Part shown: one piece after another, positions 39,857 through 48,249 of the stretch | How positions within the stretch are numbered: the first letter of the stretch is position 1 | Layout of the letters: each line of letters starts with the position of its first letter | Assembly (NCBI GenBank): GCA_009746045.1 | Contig: RPFO01000731.1 | Coordinates: 1-64,000 of the forward strand | DNA from: Mesostigma viride | Lineage: Eukaryota; Streptophyta; Mesostigmatophyceae; Mesostigmatales; Mesostigmataceae | Direction of reading: 5' to 3' | Length of the DNA stretch: 64,000 nucleotides | The notes under the pieces: model-generated | Database searches by the model: none | What the model saw: only the letters and a program-made list of their open reading frames with translations | What the model was told of the DNA's origin: nothing | Position numbers and translations under genes: made by a program

Positions 39857-40329
39857 TTTTTTGGCAAGTGAGCGCTGCAGAACTCGTCCCTCGCGTGGGG
39901 GGCGACGTTGTTCATCACAAAGTTGTAAAAAGCCTTCTCGGTTTTGGGCATGCCCTCTCTCTCCAACGGCCTGCTGTCTGTCACTATATCGTGGGGCAAG
40001 TCGTGCACGTTGGAGCAGACGAGCACGTCGTTCACCCCGTCCGCCTTCAAATGGGGGTCGGCGTTGTACCAAGACGCGTCCTTGGACACGATCACCACCC
40101 TGTCGCCGGGTCTCACGTCCCCCGACTGCACCCTCTTCCCCAAGTCGTATTGGAATAGCGAGTCGGCGGCCTCGCGTGACAGCGACGGCGACCGCATAAG
40201 CACGCCGAGGGGGATCGGCCCATTGTAGCCCCTGCCGCAGTACGCGACAATGCGGCAGGCGAACGGGTTAATCCGCGCGGCCTCTTTGGAGCACTGGTCC
40301 AAGTCGACAAACACGAGTGTCCTGGTCAT
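39853..40329 (-). CDS. NYN/PIN-like nuclease candidate, 158 aa
   Basis: ATG 40329 (MTRTLVFVDLDQCSKEAARI). The opening strand VFVDLDQC followed by RIVAYCGRGYNG and the strand VVIVSKDASWYNADPHLKADG with VNDVLVCSN resemble the NYN/PIN fold: an acidic residue after strand 1, then a (S/G)-x-D-x-(D/W) loop and a ...G...V strand. NYN proteins are metal-dependent RNases. Only two or three of the usual acidic residues are evident, so this is tentative; a HAD-like fold is the alternative. It overlaps the downstream small membrane gene by 4 nt. Confidence 0.5.
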   Translation of the reverse strand: MTRTLVFVDLDQCSKEAARINPFACRIVAYCGRGYNGPIPLGVLMRSPSLSREAADSLFQYDLGKRVQSGDVRPGDRVVIVSKDASWYNADPHLKADGVNDVLVCSNVHDLPHDIVTDSRPLEREGMPKTEKAFYNFVMNNVAPHARDEFCSAHLPKK

Positions 40330-40401
40330 GGCGGCGCGGTTATATTGACAAAAAGAAAAACTGCTATACTGTTTAAGCACCCATCGACGCACCATCGCGC
40401 G

Positions 40402-40569
40402 ATGAAACAGTGTTCCTATTGCCTGAAGTTCCATCACCCGGACACATCGGGGGTGCACTCCCGTGACAGCTGGTTCTGCTCCTTCCCCTGTCTGTACTCC
40501 TTCAAGCACGGAGCGGCCGTGTACCAGAAGAAGCCGGTTAACACTTCTTCTTCGGTTCCGTCTTCTTAG
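40402..40569 (+). CDS. Small FCS/MYM-like zinc-finger protein, 55 aa
   Basis: ATG 40402 (MKQCSYCLKFHHPDTSG). C-x2-C (CSYC) plus FCSFPC in the context DSWFCSFPCLYSFKHG forms a four-Cys zinc site like FCS or MYM-type fingers, with the typical aromatic-Cys-Ser-x-x-Cys turn. The tail overlaps the end of the convergent gene at 40538. Small stand-alone fingers of this kind are common in giant viruses; partners unknown. Confidence 0.55.
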   Translation: MKQCSYCLKFHHPDTSGVHSRDSWFCSFPCLYSFKHGAAVYQKKPVNTSSSVPSS

Positions 40570-41149
40570 CCTTCTTGGTCTTCTTAGCCTTCCTCTTCTT
40601 GACCGCTCTCGGCTTACAGCCCGCGGCCGGGTCCTTTTTCGGTTTGATGTACTGCACGCACGGTTTGTTGTCGTTCTTCTTCTTGAGCTCTTTATAGATC
40701 TCGTTCTTCTCCTTCCTCTTGGCCTTCTTCTCCTTATCTGACCGGGGCACAAGAGAGCTCGCGGGCTGCTTTTTCACCAACGCCGCCCATACTTTCCGCT
40801 TCTTTTCAGCCAACGTCAAACAGCTGTCGAACTTCATCTTTGGCATCAAGGCCTCCGTCTCCTTGCGCGCTCGCTCCATCGCGTCCTGGAGACTGAACAT
40901 GCGCTCACATTTTAGACAGTCGTCGTAATGAGTTTCCATCTCGTGCTGGCGATAGATGGAGCCGACGAGTTCCGTCCAGGACTTCACGTTCTCTTCATGG
41001 TCCTCTCCATTCTTTTGTCGCACTATGGCAACGATGTCTCCTCCGCCGTTCTTCTTCAGGTCTGTCTTAACGAGCCCCCCGACCGTCTGGTCCGCGCTCC
41101 CGTTGAAGACCTGGCGTCGACTTCCAATGACCGGTTCCTTGACTGGCAT
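40538..41149 (-). CDS. NCLDV GG(L)-DL-N-G motif protein with Lys-rich tail, 203 aa
   Basis: Intact. The N-terminal VFNGSADQTVGGLVKTDLKK-N-GGGDIV segment matches a motif I know from many NCLDV small proteins (pattern: R-V-x-G-T-A-x-x-T-x-GGL-x-x-DL-x-x-N-x-x-G-x-IV; I recall it as DUF5771, to be checked). A C-x2-C (CLKCERMF) and a helical middle follow. The last 60 residues are almost all Lys (KKRKAKKTKKAKKTEPKKK), as in chromatin-binding proteins. A second, shorter member is at 60262-60561. Probably nucleic-acid binding. Confidence 0.65.
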   Translation of the reverse strand: MPVKEPVIGSRRQVFNGSADQTVGGLVKTDLKKNGGGDIVAIVRQKNGEDHEENVKSWTELVGSIYRQHEMETHYDDCLKCERMFSLQDAMERARKETEALMPKMKFDSCLTLAEKKRKVWAALVKKQPASSLVPRSDKEKKAKRKEKNEIYKELKKKNDNKPCVQYIKPKKDPAAGCKPRAVKKRKAKKTKKAKKTEPKKKC

Positions 41150-41187
41150 CTCGGCTTATACCCACTGAGCACATAATATTTTAAACG

Positions 41188-42195
41188 TACTCGATATATA
41201 TTAAAAATATAATTACTTACAGCAGAGTGAAATCACTCAAACCAAAGCAAACGCCCAGCTATAAACCTATATACAGAGCCATGTCAAAGCTCTATACTAC
41301 GATAAGACCAATGGAAACGCCTAACGGGAGGAACCTAATAGCCCTGCTGCACCGCAAAATCAGCCCGCGTACGGCGGAGCATGATGTCAGCCATGGCCCG
41401 AGTCAGCGCCACCGACAAGCGCTGACGCCAATATGACGTCCAGGTCCGCGCCGACCATGGGGCCCGCTGGCCCTCCAGGTCCAGCCGATCCTCCCGGAGC
41501 CGGCAACACTCCTTGAAGAAGGCGGAGGTCAGGGGCCCCATGGCCCCAAACTCCTCCAGGACAAAGGGCACCACACGATGGTGCCCGACGTCGCCGTAGG
41601 CCAGGAGCTTGGCCCGCTCCGCCCGGTCCGCCGTGTAACCTGCCGTGAGGGAGGCCCCAGCCACGTGGCTAAGAGCCAAGGGCCGCGCCACCGAAACGTC
41701 AATAAGCAGATGCCGGCCACCCCCCTCAAAGTCCAGCACCACGATGTCAGGCCGGTGGTTGGGGGAATAGAAGGCAGCGCCATCCGCATCCTCGGACCGG
41801 ATGTTCGCGTGGGGGAAAACCGACCGAATCATGGCGAGCACCACCGTCAGGAGGACAGTGTGCAAATACAAATACCAATTCTGATTCTGTTGGCCCCCCA
41901 TGCAGGCAAGGTAGTGAGTCCCCGTGGGATCCAGCGGCTGCCCACAGCTACCACAAGGCCGCCCGGCCGGAACAAGAGGCTGCGGGGCAAATAGCTGGTG
42001 CCGGAGCGCCACCGAGTAGTGGCTGGGAGCCAAGGCGAATGGGGGGGCCATGGGAAGAGCACGAAGGTACGCCGAGCCCACACTCCGCAAGGAAAGCGAG
42101 AACAGCCACGCACGTCCCTGGGCGTTGAGGTCCGCGAAAAGAGCAATCCAATCAGCCGTGTGCAGAATACCCGCGTAGGTTTACTCGATATATAT
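41188..42195 (-). mobile_element. 5'-truncated non-LTR retrotransposon insertion
   Basis: A ~981-nt insertion lies between two copies of TACTCGATATATAT (41188-41201 and 42182-42195). It carries the 3' part of a retrotransposon ORF on the minus strand and a ~135-nt A/T-rich 3' end. Variable-length target duplications and 5' truncation are characteristic of target-primed reverse transcription. It is inserted at the very 3' end of the giant transposase-like gene, whose stop codon lies in the right duplication. Confidence 0.75.
41335..42090 (-). pseudogene. Retrotransposon ORF C-terminus: zinc knuckle plus restriction-like endonuclease
   Basis: The open frame (251 aa from its first ATG) begins inside a protein: no reverse transcriptase core remains. 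CGSCGQPLDPTGTHYLAC is a C-x2-C-x8-H-x4-C knuckle. RPDIVVLDF-EGGG-RHLLIDVSV is the PD...D signature of the restriction-like endonuclease of R2/NeSL-type and related LINEs, followed by YGDVGHHRVVPFVLEEFGAMG. This is the typical tail of such elements in algae and oomycetes (recalled). With the polymerase missing it is a dead-on-arrival copy. The coding frame itself has no stops, so the insertion is young. Confidence 0.7.
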
Positions 42196-45100
42196 GGAAG
42201 GCAGGACGGGGGGTCTGTAGGATGTATTGAGAAGGCGCCCAGCACGTTTGCCGTATTCCTTCACCGTATACGTATCGTGTAATACAGAATCGAGCTTGTC
42301 CTTGACCACTCTCTTGTGTCGCATCAATACATCATGCACAACATGCTTGTCTTCCCGGCCCAACAAGTGATCCACGTCCATGTCCTGCTGGATGGCCCTG
42401 TCTCTCAATATCTGGGCAGTGTACTCCTCCGCGCGGCCAATGGCCCTCCCGGCCTTCTCGACGTCCACCTTTAGAATGGCTTCTTCTCGAACCTCGGCCG
42501 CCGCCTTCTGGATATCCTCCGGGGGGGTGATGTGTTTTATCATCACGGGCAGCGGCTTGACGACGCCGTCCACCTTCACATGGAACCAGGGGTCGTTGAC
42601 CCTCCCAGCCTGCCAGTCCACGCGGACGTTGGAGTTGGGCTGAGGGACCTTCACGATCACGCCGCGTTTCTGTTCGCCTTTGTGCACAAAGTCCACGGTC
42701 TTCCCCATCCACCCCTGGCAGTCGGACGGGCGCGGCACGCGGCACCTGGTCTTGGGGGGGGTTCTCTTGCCGGGAGAGGCGCTGACGGGTCGCTCTTACG
42801 AATGTTGACGCTGCGTGTCTTGTACTGCTCGTCTCCTTCCATGCTGCCGGGACACACGTGGTCGCGCAAACCCAACTCGAGCGCGCGCCCTTTGCGGGGC
42901 TGTACCTCGCCGTCGTCCTCGGTGTACTTTCCGTCGACGAACCGCCCCATGCACTTCAACTTGCGAACGGGGGCGCCCGTATCCGTGACAGGGGCGGGTT
43001 GGGGGTCTATCTTGCGCGGCACGACGTCCTTTTGAATGCTCCTGTACCCAGAGCACAGCATGTAGTTCTTGATGGCGTGCGGCCTGATGAGGGCGTGGAA
43101 GGCGTTAATCACGGCGATAGACAGGTTTAGTCGCGTCCTCGTGTGTTGGAACGCCTCCTTGCGAATATAGTGCTTCCCCGTGTTGAAGGCCTGTTCGATC
43201 GGGTTGTACTCGGGGCTGTACGGCGGCGTGAAAATAAGTGCCGGCCTCCGCCCATCCTCTCGCATCGACAACCGCGTGGGTGGCTCCAGCACGCCATCGC
43301 CGCCTCCTCTCTTTCGCAGCAGCTGGGCCAGCGGCGACAGCTCGGAGATGGGGAACACGGCCAGCTGGGGCGGCAGTTTGTTGTTGAGAGCGATGTCGCG
43401 GTTGGACGCGGGGTCGTGGTAACTCGCCCCGTCCAGCAACACGGTCTTCCCCTTTACGAAACTGTCCGGCAGCGACCTAATGAAGGAGCGGAAGAGCGAC
43501 TTGGACACCGTGACCGGAGCGGCGCCCACGTTCAGTTCGCGCATCTGGGAAACGCGCAAGTTGATGGTGGAGATCTCCCTGTGGCGCACGCCGTCCGCCG
43601 ACGCCTTGGGCTGCCGTATCTTTGCGGGAGCTCTGGCCGGCAGCAGGTTGTTTATGTGGGTCTCGAACTTGGTCGGGAACATGTCGCCGTTGAAGTACTT
43701 GTCCTCCTCCTCGTTTCCTTCCGCCTCCTCTTCCGCGTCCTCGTCCACCTCGTCCCCGTCCGCCGCGGGAGGCGCAGGGGGGCAGGCGGCCCGTCTGGGT
43801 TCGCCCGCGCCCTGTACTTGTAGCCGCCGCCGCCCTCGACCAAGGACGGGAGCCGTTCGTGGATGCGAGTGAAGAAGGCGTCCTTCTCCCCCCTGAACAC
43901 GTGCACGATCTTCCAAATGTGGACGGCCATCTCCACCCTGCTCAGGTTCTGCTTCTTCGTGTATCGCTGGAGGGACAGGTTCATCGAATGGAATAACGCC
44001 TTTGCCAGGTCCATGTCCGCAACCTTCTTGCTGTTGTGCAGGTCCGCGTACCACTTGCTGTACAGGGGGCTTATCGGGTTCGCCAACGCCGTGTGCAGCT
44101 TCGATCGACGGTCGCGGTGGGGCTGGGACAGCGGGTAAAAGAGAGATAAGTATATCGTCTCGAACGAGGACGTTTTAAAAGTGTTGTACACCAGCGTCAT
44201 GGTGGCCTGTATCCCGTCCTCAAAGTCCTCCTCGTGATCGTACCTGCCCCTCGTGTCGTCGTACGCCAGCGCCACGCTGCCCTGTGCGGCGCTCTTCGTC
44301 CGTTCCAGCATGCCCGTTATCGTGATGTCACTCCTCCCCTTGTGCATCCAGCCGGACAGCACCGGCGGCTCTTCGCCGTACACCCGATTAGACACCCTGT
44401 AGTTGTGCTGGGAAATGTACGCCTGGCTGACATAGTCGTAGGCCGCCAGCCGCAGCACGAATTCCACTCGCTCCTCGTTGTCGTCCGTGAACGTCACGTG
44501 TTCGGCTATCAGTTTGTCCGGCAACGCCAGCCAGTAGTTCTCGCGCATGAACGTGCAGTTGATGGCCCTTTGTATGTCCCTGTATCCGTGTTGACCGTCC
44601 GCGTCCGGGGGCAGCCGGGTCCAGAACTTGTCTGGCATCTGGGCGCAGTTAGCAAAGCCCCTCGTCTCGTCGTAGGGGAACTTCTTGACGAACCAATCGT
44701 AGAAGAAGGTGCCGTCCTTGGACATGTCGCCGAGGACCTGCTTGAGCTTGAACAGACGTATCCTGTCCTCCGCCCCCTCCTCCTGCCTGCATATGTCACC
44801 CACTATTTGCACGATGCCGTCCCACCAGATCCCCTGGCGAAGAGTCTCGGCCACCGCCTCGTGACGCTGGTTCAAGCACGGGGTGTGGTTCACTATCCTG
44901 GAAGGCAGCGGGGGGAATATGCGCAGGAAGAACGCCGGCGTCTTCTTCTCGTCATCGGGCCACTTCATCGCCGCCCACACGATCGTGCGCGTGTCGCTCT
45001 GTTCGCGCCGTCGCAGTTGAGGTATCTCGCCCTTCTTGGCCCACGCCCTGGACGGCGCCATGTTCATCGTGACGCTGAACTCGTCGATGAAGACGCAATC

Positions 45101-45769
45101 CTCTGCAAACAGCGTTTTCTGCAACTCCAGTAGGTCGTTGGACTTCTCCTTTACGTACCGCAAGTCCTTCTCGATGTAGTCGTACGCTACCTTCTTGTAT
45201 GTCAACTCGTGTTCCTTGCGAGCCCTCTGCACGTCGGCAGCCGTGAGTGTGGCACCGCGCAAGAGGCCGTTCGCCTTTGCGAACATTGCACGAGTCTCTT
45301 TCGGCACCCGTGCGAGGATGGCGCCCTCCTCGTCGGCGCCCTTGTTGATGAAGTACACCAGGTCGTCGGCGGACATGTAAGACACGGCGGAAGTCTGGAG
45401 CGAGGAAATGAGTTTGGAAAGGTCCTTCCACCCCTGATCTCCAAAACGGGCCACGTGGTTCGGAACCGCGTCCCTTATCCTGGCGGCGTTCACCATCCTG
45501 CCGTTGCTCATCACCTTGTCCCACGCCCTTCGCACCATCGGGCGCAGGGCGGACCTCTTCACATCATCTTCCCTGCTGTAATCGAGCCCCAATGCCTTGT
45601 CGTGTTTCCATAATGCATGATATCTTATCGCTGTCTTCTTGTCGATTCCGTAATGGTCGGCGATGGTCTGAATAGTCGCGTCACCGCGGTTGCTCACGTC
45701 CATGGCCACCCTATGTCTAAAGTGCAAGCTGTGAGCCTTTCCCGAGGTTATGGCGCGCTGCGTATCCAT
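42181..45769 (-). CDS. Giant DDE transposase-like protein, ~1195 aa (two frameshifts)
   Basis: ATG 45769. N-terminal HTH (ATIQTIADHYGIDKKTAIRY, residues 32-51). The catalytic block resembles IS630/Tc1: first Asp at 229 in CVFIDEFSVTMN with AWAKKGEIP after it; second Asp in KTVLLDGASYHD (about 43433); Glu in FTPPYSPEYNPIEQAF (about 43190). Unlike normal Tc1 enzymes, about 550 residues separate Asp1 and Asp2, including GYRDIQRAINCTFMRENYWL and VYNTFKTSSFETIYLSLFYP, and ~78 separate Asp2 and Glu. A ~380-aa C-terminal extension has an SH3/chromo-like part (VDFVHKGEQKRGVIV) and helices. Shifts: six G near 43778-43783 and eight G near 42754-42761. The gene lacks terminal repeats of its own, so it may be domesticated. 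Confidence 0.7.
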
Positions 45770-45802
45770 TCGTACAATTTATTGCCGAAAATAATATGTT
45801 TA

Positions 45803-46237
45803 TCAATACGAGCGCCGTTCCAGGTCGTCCGTCACCGGCATGTTGGTCATGCGCGTTGTGTCGGCGACGCTCCAGGGCTCCACAATGCTCTTAAAGGTGT
45901 CGCGTGGGATGGACGGCGAGGGCCGCTGCAGGGACCCAGGAGGGACACCCGGTCGGTAGTTTGCCACGTTGTCCTTATTCTTGTCTGCCTCGCGCTTCTG
46001 CCTGCCTACCATGAGTCGCTTGTCCACCATGTACGCCACCGTCGCCAGGACGGAAACCAAGAAACCAGAGAAGGCGCCTCGAAACGAGTTGGTGAGGATG
46101 CCTCCGAGCACGGCGCAGTATATTCCGAACCGCCTCGCCGAAAGGAACCTCTCCCTGGAGGGGATCCCCTGCGCCAACGGCCAGAATGACAGGTAGTCGT
46201 CGGACAAACCCTCGAAGTAGGTGTCGACAAAACCCAT
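45803..46237 (-). CDS. Two-helix membrane protein, 144 aa
   Basis: Intact, ATG 46237 (MGFVDTYFEGLSDDYLSFWP). Hydrophobic segments GIYCAVLGGILTNSF and GAFSGFLVSVLATVAYMV form a hairpin; a soluble tail follows (NKDNVANYRPGVPPGSLQRP). The arrangement is like small NCLDV inner-membrane proteins that form the virion lipid layer. Next to the transposase-like gene on the same strand. Confidence 0.65.
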   Translation of the reverse strand: MGFVDTYFEGLSDDYLSFWPLAQGIPSRERFLSARRFGIYCAVLGGILTNSFRGAFSGFLVSVLATVAYMVDKRLMVGRQKREADKNKDNVANYRPGVPPGSLQRPSPSIPRDTFKSIVEPWSVADTTRMTNMPVTDDLERRSY

Positions 46238-46260
46238 CCGCGTTTCTACAGTTAGCTACG

Positions 46261-46770
46261 TTAATTTTCAAGCTGAGGTAGGCCCGCGTCTCCCCCGTCG
46301 CCCATCTGCTCCATCATGTGCTGTATGAGGCCCCTGCACGCCGCCTCGGGGTCCTGCTGCCCCTCCACCACACTGTTGGCGAAGGACTGCGCCATGGCCT
46401 CCGCCTGCTTCATGATCTCGGGGGGGATCTCCTGGATGCCGATGCCGATGATGGCCAGAGTCTGCAGGTACTGCCAGATGGCCTCCTGGGTGCCGGCGGG
46501 GGACTTTTGCCACTTGGTCTGGAAATTGACGTCCCGCAAGTACGGCACGTCGCCGAACGCCTCAAACACCGACTCGTCCTTGGACATGATCGCCTGCATG
46601 TGAGGCCCGATAGCCTCCATGTACTTCTGCAACGGCAGCCGGGCGTTCGACTTGCACGCCAGCTCGAACGCCGTCAGGATGCCCGGGATGGTCCGCTCTT
46701 CCGGGTACGCCATCTCGAGCTCGCTCAGGAAGGACTTCATCATGCTGTTGAAAGCCTGCACCGCCGACAT
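46261..46770 (-). CDS. Conserved viral protein, 169 aa
   Basis: Intact, ATG 46770 (MSAVQAFNSMMKSFLSELE). The pattern F-N-x-x-x-K-x-FL-x-EL ... FE-x-x-x-K-x-N-x-R ... KDES-x-F ... AIWQYLQTL matches an all-helical protein family that recurs in algal and other giant viruses (recalled, unnamed). A Gln/Gly/Met-rich C-terminus follows. TATATA lies about 20 nt before the ATG. Function unknown; late virion role possible. Confidence 0.65.
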   Translation of the reverse strand: MSAVQAFNSMMKSFLSELEMAYPEERTIPGILTAFELACKSNARLPLQKYMEAIGPHMQAIMSKDESVFEAFGDVPYLRDVNFQTKWQKSPAGTQEAIWQYLQTLAIIGIGIQEIPPEIMKQAEAMAQSFANSVVEGQQDPEAACRGLIQHMMEQMGDGGDAGLPQLEN

Positions 46771-46850
46771 CGCGCACCTATATACACTACAGCGCAAATT
46801 ATTAGGCGCGCGTAGACGAAAAAAATATATGCCAACAAGGTATACGCAAA

Positions 46851-47051
46851 ATGGTGCTCTCGCGGTCCCCGTTGACTCAGGATATCATCAAGGCCATGGT
46901 CGTCATGCTCGCTCTGGCGCTCGCCGACGCGCACGAAAACAATACCGGGTACGCGGCCGGGCTCAAGGACAAGAGCATGTGGATGCGGATCGCCTTCGTC
47001 TCCGGATCTCTCGCCGCCTTCTGGTTGGTCTTTCAGCCGCGACTAGGCTAA
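46851..47051 (+). CDS. Small two-helix membrane protein, 66 aa
   Basis: ATG 46851 after an AAAAAAATATATG stretch. Hydrophobic segments IIKAMVVMLALALAD and IAFVSGSLAAFWLVF predict two membrane helices with a charged loop (HENNTGYAAGLKDKSMW) between. Short but well positioned between a divergent gene and the next plus-strand gene, and typical of small virion membrane proteins. Confidence 0.5.
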   Translation: MVLSRSPLTQDIIKAMVVMLALALADAHENNTGYAAGLKDKSMWMRIAFVSGSLAAFWLVFQPRLG

Positions 47052-47118
47052 CGGCAGCGCACGCACCGCGCTCAAAAAACGCAAAAATTCAAAACGTTCT
47101 GTATAGCGACATCGAACG

Positions 47119-47753
47119 ATGGACGTCAAGGTCCGCATCAACGGAACGATGCACAAGTGGTCCTTCCCCTCCTCCATGGTGGGGACCGCCCAGTCCATGA
47201 CCGGCGAGAGCGCAGAGGAGTGCAAGACAATCCTCAAGACCGTTATCGTGCGTCTCGCCGGGCTGCTCGAATCGGGAGCCATGGAGGGCGCGGTCAGCGA
47301 CGTGGAGGTCGTGTGCCTGATGCACATCAGGAACCAGAAGGACCTGCCCGATGTCATGAAGAATGGCATCTCGCTCATCCTCGACGGCTGGAAGGCGGCC
47401 GAGGAGAGCATCAACGAGCAGGGGCGCAAGGGGCTCAGGATGCTGGAACGGATTATACCTGTGCTCATGACGTGCGAGAACAGGGAGGCCTTCGACAAGT
47501 TCTTCTCCAGCACGCTGTACCCCTGCATGGAGGACGGGGAAATGAAAGCCATCGTCAAGTTCCTCAGGGTCATGTCCAACTGGACCAACTCGGGCGAGCC
47601 CCTCGTCAAGAAGGACAGCCACTACATCGAGAAGTACTTGGAAGGGTGTACGCAAACCTGGTGACCCCCGTCCTGGCGGTCAAGAAACACACGGTGGTGT
47701 CAAAACGGCTAGACGCCGCCGCAGACACCATCGAGGAGTACATCGACACCTGA
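47119..47753 (+). CDS. Hypothetical protein, ~210 aa (one frameshift)
   Basis: ATG 47119 (MDVKVRINGTMHKWSF). All-helical (AEECKTILKTVIVRLAGLLE, KGLRMLERIIPVLMT), with an acidic-cap helix. The frame closes at 47664, but the next frame continues (NLVTPVLAVKKHTVVSKRLD) to 47753. The shift lies near the ggaagggtgtac stretch at about 47640-47650. No motif recognised. Confidence 0.55.
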
Positions 47754-47811
47754 GGCGGCGCGCTTTCGCACGCCCTATTCTCGGGACTGTCTATTGAGTA
47801 CACACACCGAC

Positions 47812-48181
47812 ATGAGTGGAGGCGCGCCGCTCGGAAAGGCGTTCTCATTTTCCCCATCGCCGAGGAAGACAGCATGCCGCAACAACACGTGCAAGGACAG
47901 CAGGACGGGCGACCCCCCGCCGAGATTGAGAGGGAGCCCATCAACATCCCGTCGCAATCGTTCCCACCGCCACCGAGCGGCATTGCCAGGAGGCCCGCGC
48001 AGCCCGACCAGGCCCAGCGGCTGGCGAGGCAGCAAACGCTGTTCGAGATGAAGATGCGCGAGATAGCCAAGGAGGAGTCGCGCAATAGCGGCATGATATT
48101 CTCACCGCCGGCGTCGTGATCGCCGGCATTCTTGCGTACACGTACATTTACAAGAAGCCGCCCGTCGCGCTTCCCGAGTGA
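47812..48181 (+). CDS. Small protein with C-terminal membrane anchor (two frameshifts)
   Basis: ATG 47812 (MSGGAPLGKAFSFSP), then shifted near 47850-47870 into MPQQHVQGQQDGRPPAEIER, a Gln/Pro-rich helix (QAQRLARQQTLFEMKMREIA). A second shift near 48100 gives a C-terminal anchor (LTAGVVIAGILAYTYIYKK) and a stop at 48181. About 122 aa. An AATAAA follows at 48208-48213. Tail-anchored proteins of this build are common in NCLDV virions. The shifts are not at long homopolymers, so real divergence is possible. Confidence 0.45.
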
Positions 48182-48249
48182 CTCGGTGATTAAGCCCGTC
48201 TATTTTTAATAAAGTTTTTTCTCGCACTATTGTACAGCACCACAACACA

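Noticed and set aside
42181..45769. Intein or group I intron inside the DDE protein
   Set aside because: The material between Asp1 and Asp2 lacks intein splice motifs (no N-terminal Cys block, no HN-C/S/T junction seen) and stays in one frame; more like a domain insertion.
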